DNA of 8,697 nt. Origin: Deltaproteobacteria bacterium. Lineage in GTDB: Bacteria; Desulfobacterota; DSM-4660; Desulfatiglandales; HGW-15. Under the pieces are notes generated by a model. The model worked only from the letters and a program-made list of their open reading frames with translations, made no database searches and was not told where the DNA came from. Below, piece after piece: positions 1 through 6,282 of the stretch. The stretch covers positions 1-8,697 of the forward strand of contig JAFGPH010000575.1 in NCBI GenBank assembly GCA_016926135.1. Direction: 5' to 3'. Position numbers and translations under genes: made by a program. How positions within the stretch are numbered: the stretch's first letter is position 1; every line of letters begins with the position of its first letter.

Positions 1-1
1 A

Positions 2-526
2 ATGATCATCGCGGCCTTTGACGTTCACTACCCGGAGGACGGGCGGGCATCGGCTGCCGCTGTGCTGTTCCACGACTACAGGGACCCTGGGCCCGCAGCG
101 GAATACACCCTGTCCCTGCCTTCAGCGGCGGACTACATTCCAGGACAGTTCTACCGGCGGGAGCTTCCGTGCATTCTCGCCCTTATCGAACAATTCGAAG
201 AAAATCCACACGAGATGGTGGTTGACGGCTACGTGAGGTTAGGAGATCGACCGGGCCTTGGATGGCATCTGTTTGAGTTTTTTCAGGGGAAGATCCCGGT
301 CATCGGTGTGGCAAAGTCCCCGTTCATTCATTCTGGGGCAATACCGGTTCTCCGCGGCAGAAGCAGGAAGCCTCTGTACGTCACCTCCGCCGGAGTGGAC
401 ACGGTCACGGCGTCCAAGCGCATCCTGGCCATGCACGGGCCGCATCGAGTGCCCAGCCTGCTCAAGCGTGTCGATCTCCTGGGCAGAGGGAAGGCTTGCG
501 ACCCTCGCTCATGTAGCTCGGGTTGA
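2..526 (+). CDS. nfi: Endonuclease V family protein (short form)
   Basis: Endonuclease V cuts DNA near deaminated bases, mainly hypoxanthine, in DNA repair. The 174-residue product shows the family landmarks in order: a first beta strand with the metal-binding Asp (AAFDVHY, D7), the YIPGQFYRRE block (45-54, E54), the second Asp in VVDGYVRLGDRPGLGWHL (D75), and the Lys strand IGVAKS (K105). The protein is shorter than the roughly 220-residue E. coli enzyme, lacking about 28 N-terminal residues. The TGHRVS block near the C terminus is replaced by SAGVDTVTA, so a usually conserved His is absent. The ATG used lies at the window edge, so its RBS and any upstream extension cannot be judged. The last 18 bases overlap the end of convergent recD2. 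The fold assignment is fairly safe; retained activity on inosine is inference. Confidence 0.8.
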   Translation: MIIAAFDVHYPEDGRASAAAVLFHDYRDPGPAAEYTLSLPSAADYIPGQFYRRELPCILALIEQFEENPHEMVVDGYVRLGDRPGLGWHLFEFFQGKIPVIGVAKSPFIHSGAIPVLRGRSRKPLYVTSAGVDTVTASKRILAMHGPHRVPSLLKRVDLLGRGKACDPRSCSSG

Positions 527-2740
527 AAGCCTTTGTGAGAGGCGTGTGTAGCGCTGTTGGATTTTCACGTTGTTGACGGCTATGGCGAGGGCCTTCCGGG
601 TGCCCACCACGATCACCAGCCTCTTCCCCCGCGTGACGGCCGTGTAGAGGAGATTCCTCTGGAGGAGCAAAAAATGCTGGGTGAGCAGGGGGAGGATCAC
701 GGCGGGGTATTCGGAACCCTGGGACTTGTGAACGGAGACGGCATAGGCGAGCACGATCTCATCCAGGTCGGTGTAGTCGTAAAGGATGTCCCTCCCGTCG
801 AAGGAGATAAGCACTTCCTGGTCTTCCTGGTCGATTCTGCGTATCCTGCCGATGTCGCCGTTGAAGACCTCCTTGTCGTAGTTGTTTTTGATCTGCATGA
901 CCTTATCCTTTACCCTGAACACGCGGCTTCCCCTGGCCACGCTCTCCTCCGAGGGATTCAGCACCCTCTGGAGTTCCGCGTTCAGGTTCGCGGCCCCCAC
1001 GGTCCCCCTGTGCATGGGCGTGATGACCTGGATCTCCTCCACAGGGTCCAGGCCGAAACGCCGGGGAATCCGATCCTTCGTGAGGTCCACGATGATCTTG
1101 AGGACCTCCTCGGGATTCTCCTGCTCGATGAAATAGAAATCGTCCAGGCCTTGACCGGTCGGTCTCAGCGACGGGAGCAGCCCCTGGTTGATCTTGTGGG
1201 CGTTCACGATGATCAGGCTCTTCTCGGCCTGGCGGAAGATGTCCCTGAGCTCCACCACCGGCACGGCGCCTGATGCGATGATGTCTCCGAGGACGTTGCC
1301 CGGGCCGACCGAGGGGAGCTGATTGGCATCCCCCACAAGGATGAAGGTGGCGCCCTGAGGGACGGCCTTCAGAAGATGATACATGAGGAGCGTGTCGATC
1401 ATGGAGACCTCGTCCACGATCAGGAGGTCGCAATCCAGGGGGCGTTCATCGTCCCGCTGGAAACCGCCCTTCTGGAAGCTGTATTCCAGCAGGCGGTGGA
1501 TGGTGCTGGCCTCCCGTCCCGTGGCCTCGGTCATCCGCTTGGCCGCCCTTCCGGTAGGAGCGGCCATCATGATCCTGACGCCCAGCCTGGAGAAGATCTT
1601 GAGAACGGCCTGGATGATGGTGGTCTTCCCTGTCCCGGGACCCCCGGTAATCACCGTCACCTTGTTTTCGGCGGCGCATCGGAGCGCCTCTACCTGCTTT
1701 TCGGCCAGTGTGATGGAAAGGCGGGACTGCACCCATTCAACGGCCCTTTGCGCATCGATAGGCCGGATGGATTTGGGGGAACCGATGAGGACCTTCAGGC
1801 GCTCCGCGATGCCGGTTTCCGAGACATGAAATCCGGCGAGGTAGACTGCCTTGTGGTTTTTCCGGTAACTCTCCATCTTTTCATTGAGCTCTTCCAGGAC
1901 GATTCTCTTCTCCAGGTCGATGGTGCCGAAGGCCCTGGTCATGACATCCCTCTCCACCCCGAGGATCTCCCGGCACTTCTCGATCAGGGCCTCGTAAGGG
2001 TAGTAGACATGACCCTCATCGGAGAGTTCGTGGAGCACGTAGAGGATCCCTGCCTCGACCCTGACCTCCGCATCCCTGGCCATACCCAGCTTCTCGGCGA
2101 TCCGGTCGGCCGTCACGAAGCCGATCCCGAAGATGTCCGTGGCCAACCGGTAGGGGTTCTGTCTCACCACCTCGATGGAGCGGCTTCCGTACTGCTTGAA
2201 GATCTTGGCGGCATAGGCCGAGCTCACGCCGTGGGTCTGGAGAAAAACCATCACCTCCCGGATCTCCTTCTGGTCCTTCCAGGCCCTGCGGATCATGCCG
2301 ATCCGTTTCTTCCCGATTCCGGAGACCTCGGAGAGCCTGTCAATGTCCTTCTCGACGATCTCCAGGGTTTCCCTGCCGAATTTCTGCACGATCCGCCTGG
2401 CCATGACCGGACCGATCCCCCTGATGAGGCCCGAACCGAGGTATTTTTCGATCCCATAAACCGTGGCCGGGACCACCGACTGGTAGGTGATGATCTTGAA
2501 TTGCTCTCCGTACTTGGGATGGGTCGACCATTCTCCCCTCATCCTGATGATCTCCCCCGGCGTTGGCGCCATCAGATTTCCCACCACGGTCACCAGGTCG
2601 CGCTCTCCCCGAACCTTCACCTTGGCGATGGTGTAGCCGTTTTCCTCGTTGGTGTAAGTGATCCTTTCAATCAGGCCCTGGAGATCGACGGATGCAGAAG
2701 AACTGCCCGTGGGGTCTTCTTGTTCGAACTCCCTTGTCAT
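509..2740 (-). CDS. recD2: RecD2-type ATP-dependent DNA helicase
   Basis: RecD2 is a 5'-3' superfamily 1B DNA helicase of bacteria, acting in repair and replication-fork maintenance without RecBC. The 743 residues match the usual family length. In order: an N-terminal OB-like region (about 20-90), helix-hairpin-helix segments (GIGPVMARRI near 108-117, SGIGKKRIG 140-148, FGIGFVTADRI 204-214), a Q-motif-like LAEKQVEAL (345-353), Walker A GGPGTGKTT (366-374), motif Ia APTGRAAKRM (394-403), Walker B IVDEVSM (441-447), motif III VGDANQLPSVGPG (469-481), the GDIGRI segment (628-633), the UvrD_C_2-type VHKSQGSE (670-677) and the arginine-finger motif YTAVTRGK (699-706). All catalytic motifs are intact. 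The ATG at 2740 is preceded by GGTGG about 7 bases upstream; no clear sigma-70 promoter was found. Its 3' end overlaps the endonuclease V gene. Confidence 0.96.
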   Translation of the reverse strand: MTREFEQEDPTGSSSASVDLQGLIERITYTNEENGYTIAKVKVRGERDLVTVVGNLMAPTPGEIIRMRGEWSTHPKYGEQFKIITYQSVVPATVYGIEKYLGSGLIRGIGPVMARRIVQKFGRETLEIVEKDIDRLSEVSGIGKKRIGMIRRAWKDQKEIREVMVFLQTHGVSSAYAAKIFKQYGSRSIEVVRQNPYRLATDIFGIGFVTADRIAEKLGMARDAEVRVEAGILYVLHELSDEGHVYYPYEALIEKCREILGVERDVMTRAFGTIDLEKRIVLEELNEKMESYRKNHKAVYLAGFHVSETGIAERLKVLIGSPKSIRPIDAQRAVEWVQSRLSITLAEKQVEALRCAAENKVTVITGGPGTGKTTIIQAVLKIFSRLGVRIMMAAPTGRAAKRMTEATGREASTIHRLLEYSFQKGGFQRDDERPLDCDLLIVDEVSMIDTLLMYHLLKAVPQGATFILVGDANQLPSVGPGNVLGDIIASGAVPVVELRDIFRQAEKSLIIVNAHKINQGLLPSLRPTGQGLDDFYFIEQENPEEVLKIIVDLTKDRIPRRFGLDPVEEIQVITPMHRGTVGAANLNAELQRVLNPSEESVARGSRVFRVKDKVMQIKNNYDKEVFNGDIGRIRRIDQEDQEVLISFDGRDILYDYTDLDEIVLAYAVSVHKSQGSEYPAVILPLLTQHFLLLQRNLLYTAVTRGKRLVIVVGTRKALAIAVNNVKIQQRYTRLSQRLSTRAT

Positions 2741-2758
2741 GCTTCATCCACCATTCAA

Positions 2759-2772
2759 CCAATGGCCATTGG
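2759..2772. promoter_or_regulatory. Perfect 14-bp palindrome upstream of recD2
   Basis: CCAATGGCCATTGG is its own reverse complement and sits 18 bases upstream of the recD2 start codon, in its probable 5' leader or promoter region. A dimeric repressor site is possible, but there is no second copy in the window and no recognised regulator consensus. The rest of 2773-2938 shows no gene; it has a 6-bp inverted repeat at 2795-2800/2814-2819 and nothing else I can support. Confidence 0.3.
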
Positions 2773-2938
2773 CAATAAAACTGTTCATGGAACGACGGCC
2801 GGGGAAGTCCGGTGGCCGTTTCTTTCGTTCCCGGCTCAACGCATTCACCTCGCTTTCCACAGGGCGCCCACCCGGCCCATCTTACCACCCTGCAGTGCCT
2901 TTGAACAATGCTGTTTGCCCCTGCAAAGTTCCAGTTGA

Positions 2939-3088
2939 CGACTTGGCTTTGGGGTAAACGTCATCCTCATTTCTCTACCGGATTACAAAAGTATCTTTGA
3001 AAGGGTTGCCAGGGGAGGAGCCGATGCCGCCATCACGAACCGATTCTATGGGGTGATGCATGCAAAGAAATTCGGTTTTGCCGTTGGC
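2939..3088 (+). pseudogene. Fragment of a solute-binding-like sensor domain (histidine kinase N-terminal part)
   Basis: One frame, entered after a stop at 2936 and closed by a stop at 3089, encodes FGVNVILISLPDYKSIFERV followed by GGADAAITNRFYG and HAKKFGF. This pattern (FG-N-, DY-S-FE, G-ADA---NR-FG) is the end of the periplasmic solute-binding-like sensory domain found at the N terminus of many deltaproteobacterial histidine kinases. No start codon, signal peptide or earlier part of the domain is present, and the fragment runs out of frame into the next kinase piece at about 3066-3085. I read it as a gene remnant. It may come from the same ancestral kinase as the next fragment, joined by an internal deletion that removed the transmembrane, PAS and HisKA parts. 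Confidence is moderate because the piece is only about 50 codons. Confidence 0.5.
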
Positions 3089-3299
3089 TGAAAAGAAAGG
3101 GATCGAACTGAGGGTGGATATCGCCGATGACATCGGAACGGTGACCACGGATCAGCGGCGACTGGAACAGGTCCTCCTCAATCTGCTCAACAATGCGGTC
3201 AAGTTCACGGAAAAAGGACACGTCCATATGTCGTGCCGGACCGAAAACAATCAATACCTCCTATCGGTTTCCGACACCGGCATCGGCATTGAGCCGGAA
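3060..3299 (+). pseudogene. Histidine kinase A remnant: first half of HATPase_c domain
   Basis: About 80 codons encode the start of a histidine-kinase ATP-binding domain. They give SVLPLAEKKGIELRVDI (end of the dimerisation linker into the first ATPase strand), the N box RRLEQVLLNLLNNAVKFTEKG, and the G1 box SVSDTGIGIEPE. There the kinase reading stops making sense: the F box, G2 box and the rest of the domain are missing, and the same bases continue in another frame as kinase B. The ATG at 3060 is incidental, since the upstream HisKA domain with its phospho-accepting His is absent. The N box and G1 residues are intact, but half a domain cannot bind ATP or phosphorylate. It is a remnant between two break points. 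Confidence 0.75.
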
Positions 3300-3990
3300 A
3301 CAAATTCTCCAGCCAAAGATCTTCGACCTCAACGGGGTGGTCCGGGACATGGACAAGATGCTGCGACGTCTGATCGGGGAAGATATCGAAACAAAGATCC
3401 TCTTGAGGCCGGATCTTGGCCGGGTCGAGGCAGACGTGGGGCAAATAGAGCAGATCCTCATGAACCTTGTGGTCAATGCCAGGGACGCCATGCCAAGGGG
3501 CGGAATACTCAGCATTGAAACGGCAAATGTGGAGCTCGACGAGATCTACGCTGCCAACCACGTGGCCGTGTCGCCTGGTGCTTATGTGATGCTGGCGGTG
3601 AGCGACACGGGAGCCGGGATGAGCAAAGAAACACAGGCCCAGATGTTTGAGCCCTTTTTTACCACCAAGGAAAGGGGGAGGGGAACGGGGCTCGGGTTGT
3701 CTACCGTGTACGGGATCGTCAAGCAGAGCAAGGGCAACATCTGGGTCTATAGTGAGCCCGGCATGGGGAGCACCTTCAAGATCTACCTCCCCAGGGTGGA
3801 GGAGCCTGCCCATGTGATCGAGAAAACGGAGAGGAAAAAGGAATCTCTCCAGGGTTCGGAAACGATCCTGGTGGTGGAGGATGACGAGACACTGAGGGAT
3901 GTGACCCTTAGAGCGCTTGGAAGATACGGTTATGCCGTGCTCACGGCTGCGGATGGAGAGGAAGCGCTCGGCATCCTGCGGGAGCACTCG
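3289..3990 (+). pseudogene. Histidine kinase B remnant: complete HATPase_c domain plus truncated receiver domain
   Basis: From 3289 the +1 frame encodes LSRKQILQPKIFDLN, the typical sequence between the HisKA and ATPase domains of hybrid PAS kinases. A complete ATPase domain follows: N box QIEQILMNLVVNARDAMPRG, G1 box VSDTGAGMS, F box FEPFFTTKE, G2 box GTGLGLSTVYGIVKQ, and the end GSTFKIYLPRVEE. After a charged linker a receiver domain begins (ETILVVEDDETLRDVTLRAL, then ADGEEALGILREHS), with the acidic pair near its start. It breaks off at about 3990, before the phospho-acceptor Asp and beta strands 3-5. No HisKA His and no PAS domain are present. The frame is open from 3193, but that start lies in a shadow frame of kinase A, so the 294-residue ORF ending at 4077 is not a credible kinase. 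Most likely a pseudogene. Confidence 0.8.
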
Positions 3991-4001
3991 GTGTGTCATG
4001 A

Positions 4002-4271
4002 TCACAGGCTCATGAAGTCCCTCCGATCATATCCCGATCTCCTGTCTCCACATCTTCTTTCCATGTATGCGGGGTAAGACCCCAGGCCCCCTTCCGGCCG
4101 GTGGGTTTCTCTCCGATCCACGCCGTTTCTTCTCTCTTCTCCCGATCTCCTCTCGGGGCGGACCCTTCTTTCCTCGATATCTAGAGATCCGGCATAGGGG
4201 TTGTGCTTCGTGACAGACCGTCTTCCGAAGATTTCCATGAGAACAACCGGCTTGCGTCTCACAATCAGCAT
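4002..4271 (-). CDS. Small Arg/Asp-rich protein with ERR/DRR repeats, function unknown
   Basis: This 89-residue protein is dominated by repeated charged units: ERRVRPERRSGEERRNG then VDRRE (34-55), and after a spacer with YPAYM a second block ERRCGDRRSGYDRRDF (71-86). I have an impression, not checked, that small proteins with RRSG-DRR units are common hypothetical proteins in Desulfobacterota; I know no assigned function. The repeat register holds over the whole frame, which argues for real coding. I chose the ATG at 4271 because it overlaps the stop of a short upstream ORF (ATGCTGA), allowing translational coupling. A GTG at 4280 or the ATG at 4238 are alternatives, and none has a good Shine-Dalgarno sequence. 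There are no membrane segments. It lies on the opposite strand to the kinase debris, and its end abuts the receiver break point. It could bind nucleic acid, given its basic charge, but that is a guess. Confidence 0.5.
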   Translation of the reverse strand: MLIVRRKPVVLMEIFGRRSVTKHNPYAGSLDIEERRVRPERRSGEERRNGVDRRETHRPEGGLGSYPAYMERRCGDRRSGYDRRDFMSL

Positions 4272-4333
4272 GGGTGACACCAGTCTTTGAGGGTGAAGAA
4301 TCCCGCTCTGTAACGGGCGTCAAGCAGGGCCAT
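4265..4333 (-). CDS. Candidate 22-residue mini-ORF coupled to the DRR-repeat gene
   Basis: A 22-codon ORF begins MALLDARYRAGFFTL and ends with WCHPC. Its ATG at 4333 has GGAG eight bases upstream, a good ribosome-binding site, whereas the next gene has none. Its TGA overlaps the next gene's ATG as ATGCTGA, a classic coupling arrangement. The composition is protein-like, but the ORF is too short to separate from chance by eye. It could be a leader peptide or the true N terminus of the downstream protein after a frameshift. A CATAAT hexamer at 4398-4403 on this strand could be a -10 box, but its -35 partner is poor. Confidence 0.3.
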   Translation of the reverse strand: MALLDARYRAGFFTLKDWCHPC

Positions 4334-4553
4334 ATTCCGGTCTCCGGTCTCTCCCTGACGCAGCAAGAAGCGTAACAAGAAAAATCCTTATGCAACTATT
4401 ATGCCCGCCGGGTCGCCCGGATAGGAAGAGGAAAATAAGTCATTCTGATTAGTTACATGGGGGCAGGAATGGGGGTGGTCGGATGTGTGTAATCTCTTGC
4501 CCATGGGCGGGAAAATGGTTTCCAAAAAGTGGCAAGGAATTGCACACATGAGG

Positions 4554-4783
4554 TCACTCGATCTTCTCAATACGGCCTTTTGTGGCGTCGATTTCGTTGT
4601 CGAAATGATAGCGGCCTCTCAGGGACTTGACCTTGAAAATCCCCGTCACTTCGATGCTGTCGCCGTTGGAGATGGGGGCGTGCTCCAGTGCAAATCAAGT
4701 TTGAGGTGGACTTCCGGACCTCGTTCTTTTCCCTTGAACGACCCCGGTAGCCCGATTATACTTGCCTCATCAGCAATGCAGGT
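4554..4783 (-). pseudogene. Frameshifted remnant of a small, possibly OB-fold-like protein
   Basis: Two minus-strand frames join into one protein-like reading if a single base was lost near 4693-4696. The upstream part (4783 to about 4697) reads ASIIGLPGSFKGKERGPEVH and then LKLD. The downstream part (4694 to the stop at 4554) reads FALEHAPISNGDSIEVTGIF, then GRYHFDNEIDATKGRIEKIE. The break falls at GATTTGCACTGG, where one extra T would give a continuous LKLDFALEHAP. The NGDSIEVTG strand resembles an OB-fold beta barrel, but I cannot name a family. The remnant has no start codon and is entered from a stop at 4784. The + strand ORF over 4485-4814 is the shadow of this reading. A sequencing error rather than a real mutation cannot be excluded. 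Confidence 0.4.
4734..4762 (+). promoter_or_regulatory. Candidate sigma-70 promoter of the universal stress protein gene
   Basis: A -35-like TTGAAC (4734-4739) and a -10-like TATACT (4757-4762, one base from consensus) are separated by 17 bases. They point toward the stress protein gene and predict a leader of about 75 bases before its ATG. The site lies inside the minus-strand remnant, which fits that remnant no longer being a working gene. Confidence 0.5.
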
Positions 4784-4842
4784 TTATCCGGCAAATGAGG
4801 GGTTAGTGTTCTGAACCGGATCTTTCAACAGGAGGTTGGAAC

Positions 4843-5349
4843 ATGGCACCAAAAGTGATCCCCCAGATCAAGAAGATCCTTTACGTAACCGATCTATCCA
4901 AGAATGCCCGGCATGCCTTTGCCTATGCCATAAGCATGGCCAATAGGTACGGCGCAGGAGTGACGATCCTGCATGTGCTGGAAGACAAGCAGAGCTACGC
5001 AGATCTGCTGGTGATTACCGAACTGGGAAGCGAGAAATGGCAGGAAATCCGAAAAGCCAATGAAATGAAGGTCATGGAGATGTTGAAGGGGCGGCTCCAG
5101 GATTTTTGCGGTGAAGCCAGTTCGGAGCTTCCCGAGTGCCCCTTCATCACGGACGAGGTGCTTGTGAAGATAGGGGACCCCGTTGAAGAGATCCTGAAGG
5201 AAGCTTATGAGAAGAATTATGACCTCGTTGTTATGGGTGCCCACGGCCATGGGATGATTGCCGACGCCATGATAGGGAGTGTTTCCAGGAGGGTCCTCCG
5301 GCGGTGCAAGAAACCCGTACTGGTTGTCAGGCTGGCCGCTGAGCAATAG
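4843..5349 (+). CDS. Universal stress protein (UspA family), ATP-binding type
   Basis: A 168-residue cytoplasmic protein of one Usp domain. It opens with the first beta strand IKKILYVTDLSKNARHAFAYAISMANRYGAGVTILHVLE (9-47), where D17 is the usual nucleotide-contacting Asp. It ends with VVMGAHGHGMIADAMIGSVSRRVLRRCKKPVLVV (129-162). The segment G132-x2-G135-x9-G145-S matches exactly the G-2x-G-9x-G(S/T) signature of ATP-binding Usp proteins, so it is of the MJ0577 rather than the E. coli UspA type. Length is slightly above the usual 140-150 residues because of an insertion at about 48-100. The ATG is well supported by AGGAGG seven bases upstream (4830-4835). It appears monocistronic, between its own promoter-like site and a terminator-like hairpin. 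These proteins aid survival under starvation or energy stress; the partner is unknown. Confidence 0.95.
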   Translation: MAPKVIPQIKKILYVTDLSKNARHAFAYAISMANRYGAGVTILHVLEDKQSYADLLVITELGSEKWQEIRKANEMKVMEMLKGRLQDFCGEASSELPECPFITDEVLVKIGDPVEEILKEAYEKNYDLVVMGAHGHGMIADAMIGSVSRRVLRRCKKPVLVVRLAAEQ

Positions 5350-5369
5350 GTTCCGCGGATCTTTGTCGA

Positions 5370-5412
5370 GAGAGCCCAACCGCATGAGCAGCGGAAGGGC
5401 TCTTCCTTTATC
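5370..5412 (+). terminator. Terminator-like hairpin after the stress protein gene
   Basis: AGAGCCC (5371-5377) pairs with GGGCTCT (5397-5403). A symmetric AA/AA internal loop separates it from an inner CCGC/GCGG stem (5380-5383/5391-5394) around a 7-base loop. The hairpin starts 21 bases after the stop codon and is followed by CCTTTAT, a short U tract, so termination may be only partly intrinsic. Confidence 0.6.
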
Positions 5413-5470
5413 TCAACAACACTGACGATCTCGTAAGCCTTTATGACCAGGGTTTTGCGGTCGCACCCGC

Positions 5471-5578
5471 CCATGAAAAGCCCCCTCCATCGCCCTTTAC
5501 AAAAGGGGGAAGCTGAAGGAAATGGCGAGCAAAGGGTCCCCACCCTTTCGCAAAGGGGGGCCGGGGGGATTTTCATGG
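5471..5578. repeat. Palindromic intergenic element with 9-bp perfect terminal inverted repeats
   Basis: The ends are exact inverted copies, CCATGAAAA (5471-5479) and TTTTCATGG (5570-5578). The inverted similarity continues inward as C-rich and G-rich tracts (GCCCCCTCCATCGCCCTTT against AAAGGGGGGCCGGGGGGAT). Each half also carries its own CCCTTT...AAAGGG hairpin (5493-5509 and 5533-5550). The element is non-coding. Elements of this style are scattered between genes in many deltaproteobacteria and cyanobacteria and resemble MITE or BIME-like repeats. The family membership is recognised from memory, not searched. Confidence 0.6.
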
Positions 5579-5579
5579 C

Positions 5580-5697
5580 AAAGAGCCCCTTTCACCCTTC
5601 GATACCTCAGGGTGAACGCGCTTTGCGCGCCCTAGGTGATCGACACTCCGTTCCTGAGGCATCGAACCATCAAGGGCATGCCGACGAGGGGCTTTTT
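5580..5697. repeat. Nested inverted-repeat element
   Basis: The outer arms 5580-5590 and 5687-5697 pair over 11 positions with one G-T wobble (AAAGAGCCCCT against AGGGGCTTTTT). The inner arms TTCGATACCTCAGG (5598-5611) and CCTGAGGCATCGAA (5653-5666) pair with one mismatch, and GAACG/CGTTC adds a further short pairing near the centre. The inner part resembles the widespread CTTCGA...CTCAGGGTGAAC intergenic palindromes. It directly follows the previous element, leaving 5350-5811 without a gene. I see nothing in 5698-5811 beyond the RBS region of the thioesterase gene. Confidence 0.5.
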
Positions 5698-5811
5698 ATG
5701 AAGCTGTCAACATTTGCCGGGCCTTGCCACCGCATGGGCCGATGAAGCGGGGTTGTCCGGCCTTGGAGGTCGGCGAAAGGGGAACGAACAGGGCGCACGG
5801 GAGAGACGAAG

Positions 5812-6270
5812 GTGAAAGGGGAATCAGAACTGACGAGAGAGAGGATTGCGTTTCTGGCAAAGGACTATGGCCGCGGCTTCATCCAGTACTGCGGTTATGA
5901 GCCGGAGGTGATCCGCCGCGGATACTTCCAGTCAAGGGTGGAGATTCGAGGGCACCACCGCCAGCAGGACGGATTCATCCACGCAGGTGTCACGGCTACC
6001 ATGGCGGATCACACGGCGGGCTATGCGGCTTTCACCACAGTGTCCGAGGAGTTTCAGATTCTCACCATCGAGTTCAAGGTGAACTTCCTGAGACCGGCCT
6101 ACGGCGACACCCTGGTCTGCCGGTCCAGGGTCATCCGGGAGGGGAGCCAGGTCATCATTTCCGAGTCCGAGGTGTTCGACAGGAGGAAAGGGGGGGAAGT
6201 GATGGCGGCCAAGGCCCTGGTTACCCTCATGGCGGTCCACCGGGACAGGCTGACCGGGAAGAACGTTTAG
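5812..6270 (+). CDS. PaaI-family hotdog-fold thioesterase
   Basis: The 152-residue product has the compact hotdog thioesterase layout. The segment DGFIHAGVTATMADHTAGYAAFTT (53-76) is the family's HGG-like motif plus the active-site helix carrying the acidic D66. It is followed by the strands ILTIEFKVNFLRPAYGDTLVCRSRVIREG (83-111) and a C-terminal strand MAAKALVTLMAV. Such enzymes hydrolyse acyl- or aryl-CoA thioesters as cytosolic tetramers; the exact substrate cannot be read here. The second Gly of HGG is Ala-Gly shifted (HAGV), a common variant. The start is GTG at 5812 with GGAG eight bases upstream. A later start would cut the N-terminal helix. The gene stands alone, ending 12 bases before the end of convergent pyrF with no obvious shared terminator. 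Confidence 0.87.
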   Translation: MKGESELTRERIAFLAKDYGRGFIQYCGYEPEVIRRGYFQSRVEIRGHHRQQDGFIHAGVTATMADHTAGYAAFTTVSEEFQILTIEFKVNFLRPAYGDTLVCRSRVIREGSQVIISESEVFDRRKGGEVMAAKALVTLMAVHRDRLTGKNV

Positions 6271-6282
6271 CAGGCTGGTCTC

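Noticed and set aside
1376..2938. Long + strand ORF (520 codons) opposite recD2
   Set aside because: It is an antisense shadow: His/Asp/Pro/Gly-rich low-complexity reading with no motifs, while the minus strand encodes every helicase motif in frame.
3205..4005. 266-codon minus-strand ORF opposite the kinase B remnant
   Set aside because: It mirrors clear ATPase-domain coding on the + strand, and its own reading has no recognisable pattern.
4027..4395. 122-codon minus-strand ORF overlapping the DRR-repeat gene
   Set aside because: It is an alternate frame of the DRR repeats, and its upstream part has no protein-like pattern.
4383..4430. Cyclic-di-GMP (GEMM) riboswitch upstream of the mini-ORF on the minus strand
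   Set aside because: CCGGGCGACCCGG looks suggestive, but the conserved aptamer core and second stem are not present.
4485..4814. 109-codon + strand ORF before the stress protein
   Set aside because: No RBS before the ATG and no motif; the opposite strand gives a more protein-like reading with a single frameshift.
5471..5697. CRISPR array
   Set aside because: The repeats are inverted rather than direct, differ from each other and have no regular spacers.
5443..5745. 100-codon + strand ORF between the stress and thioesterase genes
   Set aside because: It is a translation of the two palindromic elements and is not expected to be a gene.
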